NCBI GenBank assembly: GCA_036362985.1
Contig: JAYGXS010000005.1
Span: forward strand, 27,127,969 to 27,191,968
Length of the DNA: 64,000 bases
Reading direction: 5' to 3'
Source: Ligula intestinalis
Taxonomy: Eukaryota > Platyhelminthes > Cestoda > Diphyllobothriidea > Diphyllobothriidae
Position numbers and translations under genes: made by a program. The number at the start of each line of letters is the position of its first letter. Position 1 is the first letter of the stretch. Under the pieces are notes generated by a model, which saw nothing but the letters and a program-made list of their open reading frames with translations, was not told the DNA's origin and did not search any database. Positions 1-9,536 of this stretch are shown here, in pieces.

Positions 1-424
1 CTGTGAAAAAAGTCTGTAAATAAGTCACAAACAAGCATGAATAAGGGTTGCAGTTAACCGATTAGTAAGCAGCCTAATTGCAAGTCATTTCAGTCAGGCC
101 AGGATAACGGCTTTTTGACGAACTCGTTCCTGACACCCAACAAAAAGCAGACTCTGCAAGAATGGCTATATATTAAGTATGCATTTTTACCATTTATCTT
201 TACAACCCTTATAAATTTACATGTTATTTATAAAAAAACACGCGTAAAAAATATTCTTTATTTAACTCGTCTAGTAACGAATAAAAACTTCTTTATACTT
301 AGGGAATACATCACTTTTGGTGCTTTGACAATTTCGAAATTATGCTTGCAGTACTTGGCATAAAATACAGAAAGATATTTGAAAAAATGCACGAATTTAA
401 AGGGGATTTATTTTGCATTTTCAG
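1..424 (+). other. Intron sequence upstream of protease A last exon
   Basis: From about 340 to 424 this aligns with the end of the last intron of copy C (60960-61041): both share the acacgaattta-like stretch and the TTTNCAG acceptor. Upstream of about 340 the two copies diverge and no exon 4 equivalent is visible, so exon 4 of copy A must lie before the window and this intron is longer than in copy C (191 bp). Short ORFs here are not supported. Confidence 0.6.
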
Positions 425-601
425 ACGTGTTGCAGCGGTGATAGTGGAGGGGGTGTGCACTGCCCGACAGAGGATGGCAACTGGACGTTATACGGAGTCT
501 TCTCGCGCGGTACCCCTGGGTGTGATAGGGGTGTCGTCTTGTTTGGTACCACGAATTATGCACTCCCTTGGATCAAGAAAGTGATTCAAGCCTTTAATTA
601 G
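425..601 (+). CDS. S1 serine protease copy A, last exon (Ser195 exon)
   Basis: This is the terminal exon of a secreted trypsin/chymotrypsin-fold peptidase (family S1), which hydrolyses peptide bonds outside the cell. It starts after a TTTTCAG acceptor, reads 58 codons in phase 0 and ends with TAG at 599-601. Visible motifs are C-S-G-D-S-G-G-G with the nucleophile Ser195, HCP (Cys201), SRG at positions 214-216 and a closing ALPWIK helix. It aligns over its full length with exon 5 of copy C (61042-61218). Position 189, the S1-pocket floor, is Thr rather than Asp, and Cys190 is an extra cysteine. AATAAA at 711-716 is a candidate poly(A) signal, followed 5 bp later by a PLE insertion. The rest of the gene lies upstream of the window. 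Confidence 0.85.
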   Translation, partial: TCCSGDSGGGVHCPTEDGNWTLYGVFSRGTPGCDRGVVLFGTTNYALPWIKKVIQAFN

Positions 602-731
602 AAAACGCATGAAAAAAACTACGTTTTAATAAGCATTTTATAATACTTCTACAAATGATATTTCGCATTCTATAATGAACATTATGTGTGAACTTGGCAA
701 CGACAAAAAAAATAAAATAATATTAAAGGTT
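602..731 (+). other. 3' flank of protease A up to a PLE insertion
   Basis: This aligns with the sequence after the stop codon of copy C (61219-61325), with a shared tattatgNgtgNacttg segment, so it belongs to the ancient gene duplication unit. AATAAA at 711-716 is the only poly(A) signal candidate. The last 11 bases (721-731, TATTAAAGGTT) are the left target-site duplication of the PLE that follows. Confidence 0.6.
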
Positions 732-797
732 TTACCTTCATTTTCCCCAGAAGAGGAAGAGAAAGTGGAGGCGATTCCTGGGACCTGGTTATAGTTA

Positions 798-839
798 AGC
801 TGACGTTTCGGAAACTCTCTCGTCTCCATCGTCAGAGCC
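798..839 (-). ncRNA. Hammerhead ribozyme motif, PLE-1 left end
   Basis: Read on the minus strand: stem I GGCU, core CUGACGA (position 7 is variable in hammerheads), stem II GGAGAC/GUUUCC closed by a 6-nt loop, core GAAAC, then GUC and stem I AGCU. Stem III is only AC/GU, as in published PLE hammerheads, which is expected to work best in dimeric or multimeric RNA. All core residues are present. It lies in the PLE 3' tail downstream of the GIY-YIG reading frame. Confidence 0.8.
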
Positions 840-1049
840 ATGTCCGTTTCCTGCCGTTTTTCCTGAGAAAATGCGTCCTGTCTTAAGTCGGGTTTCATAA
901 CGGTGCCTCTTACGCGCGTGTAAATCGATTGGACCGATCGATTGGAGGTGGTTGTTTGAATTTCCCTCTTCGTCGCGGGTGCCTTCACGGGAATGAGTGC
1001 CACCTTTTTAACAGGACTCTTGATAATTGAGACTTTTCTCCTTCGTGTG

Positions 1050-1595
1050 TTAATAGTCGTTTGCGTCTTTTTCGCCTTTGTGGGCGAACCCAGGAGCAAT
1101 TGTGCCATATCGTTTAGGAGATCCTTGTTCGTTGACACCTTCCTCCTTTGTGGGCGTCGGCCGTCTGTCCTGTTTGCCTTCGATTGCCTGGCCTGTTGCC
1201 CCGATTCGCGCGGAGGTGAGCCCTGCGCGGAGCGCTTGGTAGGCCGGATGAAGGTCCATGGCTCTGTTAATGGTGCCATTGGAGGACCAAATTTCCAATA
1301 GTAATCTGGCCATCTTGTCATTGGCTCGGCCTACTATTCTTGCTTTTTCAAAGGTGAAGGTGTGGTTCTCCTGCTGTACATGCTCATAGACCATAGACAG
1401 TTCATTCTTGTATTTCATTGCGAGCTGATGCTCATGCAATCTTGTGCCCAGGCGCCTGCCCGTTTCACCAACATACTTTGCATTGCAATTTTGGCATGGT
1501 AAGCTGTAGACCACTGACGATTGTTCTGTCAATGGAAGCGGGTCTTTGGGCTTCATCACTCGCTGTCTGATAGTGCATTCAGGTCTATGGGCCAC
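1050..1595 (-). pseudogene. PLE-1 GIY-YIG endonuclease domain (minus arm)
   Basis: The C-terminal endonuclease of a PLE protein, expected to nick DNA at the integration site. The open frame carries VVYSLPCQNC, KYVGETGRRLGTRLHEH and the family signature RANDKMARLL...INRAMDLHPAYQALR. The CxxC before the YVG motif and the Arg/His/Glu of the YVG-R-EH block are visible. It is followed by a basic tail rich in K, R and T. The frame is continuous for 181 codons but is separated from the RT by frameshifts near 1600-1770, so the whole protein is broken. The nearly identical domain on the plus strand at 2775-3152 is the opposite arm of the same insertion. Confidence 0.8.
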
Positions 1596-1769
1596 ACCAA
1601 TCCCAAAAGGTTTAAGGATTCACGCAGTCACCTCTGAAACGTTTTTGATGTAGGGGATTGCGAGCCAACATTTGGGGTCTTCTCCTTTTGACCGCTCAGG
1701 GTGCGGCTTCTTGAGGCATCTGCGTATGAAGGACTTCGGATAACCGTTGGCTTTAAATAGTGTATACAA

Positions 1770-2170
1770 TTACGCAATCTCCTCCTTCCTCTCTTTGTCG
1801 TCGCTGCAGTGTGTCTGAACGCGTTGGAACAGGGTCCTAACACAACTGCGTTTATGACCAACGGGGTGATTGCTTCTAAAGTGGAGAATGCGCATCGTGT
1901 TAGTTGCATTGCGGTAGACCGTTGTCCTTATCTTCCCGTTTTCCAACCTTGTCACTTGTACGTCGAGGAAGGGTAACTGATTGTTGGCCTCTTCTTCCAT
2001 AGTGAACTGGATGTCGGGAAAGATAGAATTCAACAGCTCCTTAAAAGCCTGCACTTTGCTTCTTTTGATGAGTAAAAACGTGTCGTCCACGTATCTGGCC
2101 CAGAATTTCGGGGGAGAAGAGTTGAAGACCAGTTGCTCGAGCCGCTGTAAAACAGCCACACGTAAAAACT
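1770..2170 (-). pseudogene. PLE-1 reverse transcriptase fragment (motif C and thumb)
   Basis: Minus-strand frame with KFWARYVDDTFLLIKR, the catalytic YVDD of RT motif C, then SIFPDIQFTMEEE and LPFLDVQVTR, the usual PLE sequence after motif C. The palm before motif C is cut off near 2200, where the orientation of the element flips. The thumb runs on in another frame (1628-1909), so the copy is frameshifted. It copies element RNA in intact relatives; here it is a remnant. Confidence 0.8.
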
Positions 2171-2204
2171 GACTTGTGCCAACGGACGATGGCAGATATT
2201 TAGA

Positions 2205-2764
2205 AAAAAATGGTCAGAGTAATGATACAGGATTGCCACGACCGAAATCACCACTACCGACAAATGATTGAGCATCATTTCTCGATTTGTCCGTCGGTCC
2301 TTAAGGCACACAAGCTGGGATCCCTCGAGGCGACGATCGTAGAAAATGCACGAAGGCACCGCAGGTTACGTGACGACCAATTATCGGTCAAGTTTCAGAA
2401 GACTGTCCCATCAAAGCAACCGTCTTCGGATGGAGACCTGGTCCACCATTTGTCTTACCATCCACTCTCTCCACAACAACTAGCACTGTTATCCTATGAC
2501 ACAAAATTCAACATGAAAGTTGCTCGACCAGCAAACTTAATCGCATCCGACTAATCGGCACTCCAGAAATGTGAGGCAAGTGAGGATTATAAAAACGCCA
2601 TGCGGCAACAAGGGACAACTTTACTCCTTCACCACAAACACCAAACCACGCTTTCTATAGCTGAAGGACGAGTACTCCTAAAAATACGAAAAATGGAGGA
2701 TATCGTCATCCTACCCGCCGATAAAGGACGCTCAGCAGTCGTCATGGATAAGGTGGATTATAAA
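2205..2764 (+). pseudogene. PLE-1 N-terminal domain and RT start (plus arm)
   Basis: Two plus-strand frames (2210-2554 and 2600-2764) hold the N-terminal part of a PLE protein: HHLSYHPLSPQQLALLS followed by a FN motif, then IVILPADKGRSAVVMD, the diagnostic PLE RT0/RT1 signature. A stop after IASD and a frame change separate them. The same signatures occur in PLE-5 (SIAILPADKGRSTVVLD). The sequence stops at the 10-N gap, so the RT palm of this arm is missing from the assembly. Confidence 0.75.
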
Positions 2765-2774
2765 NNNNNNNNNN
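2765..2774. other. Assembly gap (10 N) inside PLE-1
   Basis: Ten N join the start of the RT directly to the C-terminal GIY-YIG domain. In the PLE family these are separated by the RT palm and thumb, over 1 kb, so the true distance is probably larger than 10 bases, or the element is internally deleted. Confidence 0.9.
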
Positions 2775-3152
2775 AAATACAAGAATGAACTGTCTATGGT
2801 CTATGAGCATGTACAGCAGGAGAACCACACCTTCACCTTTGAAAAAGCAAGAATAGTAGGCCGAGCCAATGACAAGATGGCCAGATTACTATTGGAAAGT
2901 TGGTCCTCCAATGGCACACTTAACAGAGCCATGGACCTTCATCCGGCCTACCAAGCGCTCCGCGCAGGGCTCACCTCCGCGCGAAACGGGGCAACAGGCC
3001 AGGCAACAGGCCAGGCAAAAGAAGGCAAGCAGGACAGACGGCTGACGCCCACAAAGGAGGAAGGTGTCAACGAACAAGGACCTCCTAAAAGATATGGCAC
3101 AATTGCTCCTGGGTGCGCCCACATAGGCGAAAAAGACGCAAACGACTATTAA
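2775..3152 (+). pseudogene. PLE-1 GIY-YIG endonuclease domain (plus arm)
   Basis: Reads KNELSMVYEHVQQENHTF, RIVGRANDKMARLLL and LHPAYQALRAG, matching the minus arm at 1050-1421 with a few replacements (for example IW to SW, and an extra GQAT repeat). The YVGETG part that should precede it is lost in the gap. The differences show that the two arms are real separate copies, not one sequence assembled twice. Confidence 0.75.
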
Positions 3153-3362
3153 CCCACGAAGGAGGAAAGTCTCAATTATCAAGAGTCGTGTAAAAAAGGA
3201 GGCACTCATTCCCGTGAAGGCACCCGCGAGGAAGAGGGAAATTCAAACAACCACCTCCAATCGATCGGTCCAATCGATTTACACGCGCGTAAGAGACACC
3301 GTTATGAAACCCGACTTAAGACAGGACGCATTCTCTCAAGAAAAACGGCAGGAAACGGACAT

Positions 3363-3404
3363 GGCTCTGACGATGGAGCCGAGAGTGTTTCCGAAACGTC
3401 AGCT
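3363..3404 (+). ncRNA. Hammerhead ribozyme motif, PLE-1 right end
   Basis: Stem I GGCU, core CUGACGA, stem II starting GGAG and ending UUUCC, core GAAAC, GUC and AGCU. It mirrors the motif at 798-839, but stem II has a mismatch in the middle (GGAGCC against GUUUCC), so it may be weaker. It lies 103 bp before the right target-site duplication. Confidence 0.7.
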
Positions 3405-3506
3405 TAATTATAACCAGGTCCCAGGAATCGCCTCCACTTTTTCTTCCATTTCTGGGGAAAATGAAGGTAAAATTATCTCTGGACCGCGAATATTTTAGCA
3501 TATTAC

Positions 3507-3754
3507 TATTAAAGGTTAATCCCTATATATGACTGCAATTTATTCTGTTATCAACTGTGGATATGGTGATTTCAAACGTTACCTTACATACTTTGGCAGA
3601 AAGTTTTCCTTCAAATTTGATTGGATTAAACATTGTATTGCATATTAAGCTACCAATATTATAGTGTTGAGTTTTAAAAGTTGTAGTATCGTTTTTGATT
3701 TCTTCTAAGTTTACTTAGTTTTGCTAGATGACAATTTGGCAAATATTCCCATTT
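3507..3754 (+). other. Protease A 3' flank between two PLE insertions
   Basis: Starts with the right target-site duplication (3507-3517). It then aligns with the 3' flank of protease C around 61330-61500: both share catatgactgcaattNattNtgttat-like and ctaagctaccaatattat blocks. This proves that PLE-1 and PLE-2 landed in formerly continuous gene flank. No gene is seen. Confidence 0.65.
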
Positions 3755-4019
3755 CGTTGACGATTAAAAAGTCCTGTTGGTAAACAGCTGTTTTTGGTCA
3801 TTCACGTCAGGTCATTAGAGTGACATGGATAATATGCGACTAAAGCAGGCAGTTCGGTACACAGCTAATATGGTTCTTGAGGTGAAAGGGAAAGGGGGGA
3901 AGAGGATGGTAATTAGTTATCTGGTGGTTCCCTCGTCTCCTGCTAGCCGGACTGAGCATACCGTGTACGTTGTGTTGTCACGCGTGTCGAACGGGAGAGG
4001 TGCGATTTCACGGAAGATG

Positions 4020-4512
4020 TCAGACGCACGGCGTGCTCTCTGTGACTGTGAGCATCGTGGTCGCACGGCGTGGTCTCAGCAGCCGTGGATAGTCTGGTTT
4101 CGGGTTGTGTAGCTTCTCATGTATTGACTTTGACGTATTGGCTTCTAGTGGTTCGGGATCCTTGTATGTCGTTGGCCACGGGAGGGATACTGCATGAACC
4201 AGCATCTTTTGACAACAGCGAGCGGGTTTTGTTGAGCGAATTAACACTGCCTTAGCTGTGGCTAGCACCGGTTTACGCAGGCCTTTACAGTTGTGTGTTG
4301 GTGCCTTGTATATTATCTGAAAGGCCTCTCTTGCGTCAACTTGGTGATTTGCATCGATTAATTTTGCCAGGATTGAGCTTGAGATCAAATGATTTTCACC
4401 TTAACTAACCAAGCTGGTATGTGTTCCCGTACCATTTTCTCCAGACGTCTCGTTGTTCGGCCGATATAGCCCGCCCCACAGAAGCAGGTGAAGGAATAAA
4501 TGCACATGATAG
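4020..4512 (-). pseudogene. PLE-2 GIY-YIG endonuclease domain
   Basis: On the minus strand around 4400-4512 the frame reads YSFTCFCGAGYIGRTTRRL followed by EHIP, a GIY-YIG core with the upstream Cys pair typical of PLEs. A second frame (4020-4388) continues to the C-terminus with HQVDAREAFQIIY and KAVLIRSTKP. This is the endonuclease module downstream of the RT at 4625-5500. Frame changes and stops make it nonfunctional. Confidence 0.7.
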
Positions 4513-4624
4513 TAGCTTCTAGCGGTAGTCTGTCGTTACCCCGCATCTGAAGAAGTGGAGCGTTTTTGAAGAATACGCGTAAGTTAGCGGATGGGACAGC
4601 ACTCCAGACTGCTGTCCTTAGACG

Positions 4625-5500
4625 TCATCTTAATAGTTCGCTTACTGTGTCTCCTAGGAAGGGCAGCCTTATGAAAAGGTGTTTCGTTTCTGCCTTTGCT
4701 ATGACAGGATTTGCGACACGCTCCTTAATGTCCCGAACGAGAAACCTTTCTGGGTAACCATTTTTGCCGAGTGTGTTGTGTAGCTGCTGAAGTTTTCTCT
4801 CAACTAATTCAGGAGAACAGATGCGTCGTGTTCTAGCTGTCAATCCCTGGACAAAGTTTCTTTCAACATGAAGGGGAAGAAAACTGTTGAAATTGAGGTT
4901 TTGCTTCGTCCGTGTTTTCTTTCTGCATACTTGGCAGTGTATTGAACCGGCCTCTTTTCTATGCAAGAGGACATCTAAGAACACAATTTCGTTGTTCACA
5001 TCCATTTCAACAGTGAACAGTGCATTGACCGTATTAAAGGTGTTAACTAAGCCATCTACATCGGTAGTTTGTTTTTTCTGGGAAAAAATTTCCTCCACGA
5101 ACTGACCATAGAACTCAAAGTTGCTGATAGTTCCTTTCAGGTTCCTTTCCTCGACCTTGCCTATGAATGGTCCAAGGGGTTAACCCACCGCCACGATATC
5201 TGTTTGCGCGTACAACTGGTCATTACAGAGGAACTGTACGTTTTTGCGTGCAGCACGTCAACAGTTCCCTTAGCGTCTCCATTGACATCCCTATTTGTTG
5301 GTTTGTCTGACGTATAAAGTCACATAAGTACTCGATGGTTTTCACTACCGGCACGTTAGTAAACAATGAAACTACATCTAATGACAGCATTTTCAGCTTT
5401 CCAATGTTGATATCCTTGATCGCTTCGACGAAGTCAAAGGTATCTTTTAGGCTTCTAGGGTAAAGACGAATCTGAAACGGCTTTACCTTTTCAACTTGCC
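4625..5500 (-). pseudogene. PLE-2 reverse transcriptase, catalytic motif reads FVEE
   Basis: Minus-strand RT remnants in order: a fingers segment just upstream (RMYGQLNIHKQGVPLRPI at about 5550-5610), motif A MLSLDVVSLFTNVPV at about 5345-5393, and motif C at about 5083-5115 reading FYGQFVEEIF. Then comes the thumb EIVFLDVLLHRKE and YPERFLVRDIKERV in an open frame of 157 codons. Motif C of PLEs is normally Y-V/I-D-D; both metal-binding aspartates are glutamate here. Frame breaks between motifs A and C indicate decay. Confidence 0.75.
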
Positions 5501-5766
5501 ATTTTGCAATAGAGTGGCAGGGTGACTTTCACATGTTCATGATAGGACGAAGCGGCACTCCTTGTTTATGAATATTGAGTTGGCCATACATTCGAGGTAT
5601 TGTGGTACCCACGGGTGTTAGTCCCTCCAACTCTTTGTCCGATAAACATACTTCCTTGTGAAGTACTTTAAGTAGTTTTGTTAGTTGGATTTCATTGGCC
5701 TCTGTCCGGTCTTTTTCATCATCGGATTTTGAAACTTTTGTGCGATCCGATAAGATTTCTTCTGTT

Positions 5767-6051
5767 TTAGCAACAGTTTTTATTATCTAGCAGCAAGATC
5801 CCGGAGCCTTTGTCCGCTCTAGTTAGCAAAATATTTTCATTTCGGCGAAGCTCCATGAGACCATCCAGATGGGCCTTGGTTAGAGGACCTATGTGGCTTG
5901 GAGTCTTTCTTAAGTACTGCTGACAGCAATTGACTAGAGTCAACTTCAGGTAATCAACCTCTCTGGGCTCGGGGAATTTCAGATCGTAAATCTGCCTGAA
6001 GAGATTTTCAAATTGTATGCAAGAATTGCGCACACAAGGCTTTTGCACCAC
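5767..6051 (-). pseudogene. PLE-2 N-terminal/RT0 region
   Basis: A 94-codon open frame with LTKAHLDGLMELRRNENI and LTRADKGSGILLLD. The latter is the PLE signature corresponding to LPADKGRSAVVMD of PLE-1. It lies immediately upstream, in minus orientation, of the RT fingers. The 5' part beyond 6051 becomes the terminal arm and shows no convincing coding sequence. Confidence 0.65.
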
Positions 6052-6873
6052 CAGAAGCCGCTTAGTCAGAAGTCACGAAGTCAGAAGCTACACAGGTCGA
6101 AACCAGATTACCCATAGCCGTAGAGAACACACCCTGCGACCATGTTACTCACAGTCACAGGGAGCTCGCCGCGTGTCTGACGTCGTTCGTGGGAAGGCCC
6201 TATTACAGGGGGTTAAGTGAGTTAAACCGTGCAACTGCGATCTTCAGACTATGGCTACTTGGTGGAGAAGAGAAGTCGGTGATGGCCAGAGTAGAAGAAG
6301 AGTTTATTGTGTACACAATGACAAAGGAGAATAGATTAAATTGGGAGAGGTACGTCCGATCAGTAGGTCAACCGGGCCCAAGTGAGGTCTTAGAGAAGTC
6401 GGGCCAGAGGACAGATAGACGGAGATATTTCATTGGGTAGGTCGACTTGGAGATTTTGGGCAGACAGGCAACTTGCGTCGGGCACACGTGCAAGCTCCTC
6501 ATTCGTCGCCCCATAGATGCGAGAACTATGATTGGCTGATCGAGATGTCGAGAAAGCACATCGTGAGCGTTTGGGGAAGTGCACTTGGATGCGAGCTAGT
6601 CAGGCAGGCACGAGTCGCTACAATGGCACCTCCCCCGTTCCACACACGTGACAACCCAACGTCCATGGCATGCTCAGTCCGGCTCGCAGGAGACGAGGAA
6701 CCACCAGATGACTAATTACCCTCCTCTTCCCCCCTTTCCCTTCCTCCTCAAGGACCATATTAGCTCTGTACCGAACTACCTGCTTTGGTCGCATATAATC
6801 CATGTCACTCTAACAGCCTGACATGAATGACAGAAAACAGCTGATTGCCAACAGGACTGTTTAATCGTCAACG

Positions 6874-8069
6874 TAAATTTAATTTTTTTATTGAGTTGTT
6901 TTATGGCTGTAGATTGAATATCCGCATGCCGTTGCGTTTCCATAAAAAATCAGCTTGATAGTTTACTTCACTTTGGTTAAGTGCAGTTATTGCTTCGCAC
7001 TCGTTAACTAATTTATGTTCTGTTCATCATTATTTGTATTATGCTATTTTTGTGCACTGTTCCAATTGCTGACTTTAGCACATTTAATGTTATACTATTT
7101 ATTTACCTTTATTCGTTGCACATGTTAATTTCGACGCACAAAGCTTAACATTATTTAAAAAAAATTTTTCTTCTTTTATCACCTTTATTTGTTCCCTTTC
7201 TTTCGTTTTACTACCCATACCGTATAATGCTTCTTTTCACACGGTCCCGTACTCCAGAAGGATGGAAGTATCACGTGCTGATCCGCGGGTAAATAAGATC
7301 TCTACCAACTATAATTACCTACCAATCTAAGCTTAAAAATATGGCGAAAGAAGATTCCACGGAAAAACACAAATGTAATACCTCGGCATGTAAATGCATG
7401 CACGACAAGTGAATAAGCTTTGCATGGAGGCCATTAGCCGTTTGATATTGTGGAGGAAGCATCGAGAATGGAAAACGTCGAGTAATTTACTTTGCAGCTG
7501 TGAAATCGAAATAGGCTATCAAATCACAAAAGACTCGCGGTTCCCCAGACCTGTATTAGTAGTTTCCTAATTTCGCGCTGTGACTTAACAATATAAATCA
7601 TGGTCTCCTTGTACTTATATTCGTGGGTGCTGCAGATCGAGTTTGATCCTTTCCGCCACATTTTGGCACAGGATGAAGTAAGTTGGCTCAGTCTGGCTAA
7701 TTATTTGTCTGCATATTTACCAAGTCGGTTACACCAATGAATGTCCTGAGCATGCATTCTAGCACCGTGCACTTTGGTATGCTGAGCTCATCCTTTCGGC
7801 CAGGCCAAGTGAGTGATGTTTACTGCCCGTAAAAATGAGAGGTAACATCACTTAATTGAAGCACTTAAACCGATCTTCCAACATGATAGTTACCGAAATT
7901 CCATAAACTCAATTGAACGGACACTCTAAATTTCCCCGGTCCTAGGTCACATTGTAGGGGTCTAGGATGTGGTTGTGCCTTTATCACTACAATCATCAGG
8001 TCGAATTTCAGGCTTGAAGTTAAAAGTCAGGAATCACCAGAAGGAGTGTTTAATTGTAAACAGAACTCT
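6874..8069. other. Protease A distal 3' flank and anonymous DNA
   Basis: The first 90 bp or so match the distal flank of protease C (61640-61690). From about 6970 onwards I recognise neither coding sequence nor a repeat. Composition is AT-rich with scattered homopolymer runs. Confidence 0.5.
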
Positions 8070-8500
8070 TAGTTGCAGTCTCTTGTGGCAGTGGCCACTG
8101 GCAAAGCCAGGGCTGCTCCTGACTGCATCCCGCCAGGCCTAAGAGTGTGGACTCTCAGCGGTGTGGGGTGATGACAGTTGATTTAGTAGGATTGTGAAGC
8201 AAGTTCAAATGTTTTCTGAGTGGAGCATTGTAAGTTGCCCGAGCGGATGCTGCCTACAAGGGCCCTCTGCTGTGTGGCCGCAGCCCCTCGTATTCGAGTG
8301 GCGCTTAATAAAGTGCGACGTGCATGTGTGCTTACGTATGCCTGCAAGTTGAAGTCGGTCAAGTGGTGGTCTTCAGGTCACCAAGTGGGACAGGGGCTTA
8401 CGATGGCACATGACGTTGGGGGTGCGGGGCTTCGGAGAACGAAGGGGGGTGAACAGACATTATGGGTGGTTCGCCACAGGATAATGACGCAGAGCGTGGT
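8070..8500 (+). repeat. Dispersed repeat R1, copy 1
   Basis: Weakly but collinearly similar to 48690-49110 and 57090-57505. Shared blocks in order are gttgcNgtct..gtggcagtggcc, ggattgtgaagc, ccctgct..gt.gcc.ca, aaNtgcga, and a gtgtNcttac..tatgc segment. The three copies identify a mid-size dispersed repeat of unknown class. An open frame inside this copy (8220-8528) is not conserved in the others and is not taken as a gene. Confidence 0.45.
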
Positions 8501-9460
8501 ACATATATCGTTCAACGTATCCAAGTAAATCGAAATAACGTTCTCGCTTGTGAAAAATTACTTTTCCAATGTTATTTAAAAATGTCATTCATCATAATTC
8601 TCCTTGTACGTCCAACTTAATTGGACACTTATTCGTTGACTTGGGTGTGTCGGCTCACATATGAGATCGGAGGTTTTTACTGGAAAATTCGTGTTACGCA
8701 ACCGCAGCCCACCTTGCCATTACAACAGTTAAATGGTAGTTGTTCGTTAATATTAGGTATATTGCGAACTATCAAGTAATCTTACGTAGTTTAGAAGAAA
8801 CAGCTATTAAGAAAAGTTGAAAATTCCGAGAAATTGGAAATCGGAAGTCCTTGCATGAGCTCACCTGCTTAAATGTATTTCGGTGACTAATTCATGTAAA
8901 CTTAATCGTAATATACTGGGCACACTCAGATAATTTTTCTTCGGTCACATACTACACAGGACGCGTGTTTCTAATTTTACCTCCATTTTCGGCCTCCGAG
9001 GAAATAAGGTTTCGTCGCGATTAAGGACTAAAGAACGCGCTTGCTCTTAAGAAGATAAGTTGCCTGCCCAATATCATCTCCTCCAGCCACCTTCAGGAGG
9101 GCCTTCGGATTTTGAAAATCGTCGCCTCTATTGATTTCTCGACATAGAAGCCAATTACGTAATCGAGCATTACATATTGAACTTCTACGAAGACTGAGTC
9201 AATCTTCCTACTTAGAAATTCGCTGTTTTATCATCTCAAAGTACTCATCTAAGTAAATGCATTTTGAATTTTACGAGGAACTTAATTTTCTGAACACAAA
9301 AAAACCTTCTTAAGATAAGAAATCTTTTTCTACAGAAAGACAATTTATCTAGTATATTTCCCTCAAAGTTGAGGCAGTATTCTTGGTCAGGAATTGAATT
9401 TTTGTTGATTGCGAAAATCTTTCCTAAAAATGTTATGCTGGACTTCTGAAGAAAATAAAG
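8501..9460. other. No recognisable feature
   Basis: AT-rich sequence without long open frames, repeats or RNA genes that I can identify. Confidence 0.4.
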
Positions 9461-9461
9461 A

Positions 9462-9536
9462 ACGCGCGATCGGGGCTCGAACACAGTACGTCTCCCTTCA
9501 ACATTGAACGCGCTAGCCTCTGCATCACCACAACAC
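9462..9536 (-). repeat. tRNA-derived SINE head
   Basis: On the minus strand there is an A-box-like tggtgatgcagagg and, 45 bp downstream, a B-box-like gtgttcgagccc. That is the spacing of a polymerase III tRNA promoter. The cloverleaf is imperfect, so this is read as a SINE head, not a tRNA gene. Confidence 0.4.

Larger units (their letters stand above)
732..3506. mobile_element. Penelope-like element 1, inverted-arm structure with 11-bp TSD
   Basis: PLEs are retroelements with a reverse transcriptase joined to a GIY-YIG endonuclease. Here the left part (732 to about 2200) reads on the minus strand: hammerhead tail, GIY-YIG and RT with RYVDD. The right part (about 2205-3506) reads on the plus strand: N-terminal domain, start of RT, a 10-N gap, GIY-YIG and hammerhead tail. 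The outer arms (732-1420 and 2775-3506) are inverted copies with about 93% similar protein. TATTAAAGGTT occurs at 721-731 and 3507-3517, and both flanks continue into sequence homologous to the 3' flank of protease C. This was therefore one insertion event. Frames are broken in several places and the copy is not autonomous. Confidence 0.85.
3755..6873 (-). mobile_element. Penelope-like element 2, a different PLE family
   Basis: A decayed PLE in minus orientation, with N-terminal signature, RT, GIY-YIG and inverted terminal arms. The left arm is 3755-4070. The right arm is 6120-6873 and carries about 410 bp (6188-6600) that the left arm lacks. The arms end in CGTTGACGATTA and its complement. 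The sequence to the right resumes the 3' flank of protease A (attgaatatccNcatNcc is shared with 61669-61685). I saw no clear target-site duplication and no hammerhead. The protein is only distantly like PLE-1. Confidence 0.75.

Noticed and set aside
2030..2359. 109-codon minus frame across the PLE-1 orientation switch
   Set aside because: It spans the junction between minus and plus arms, so it cannot be a natural protein.
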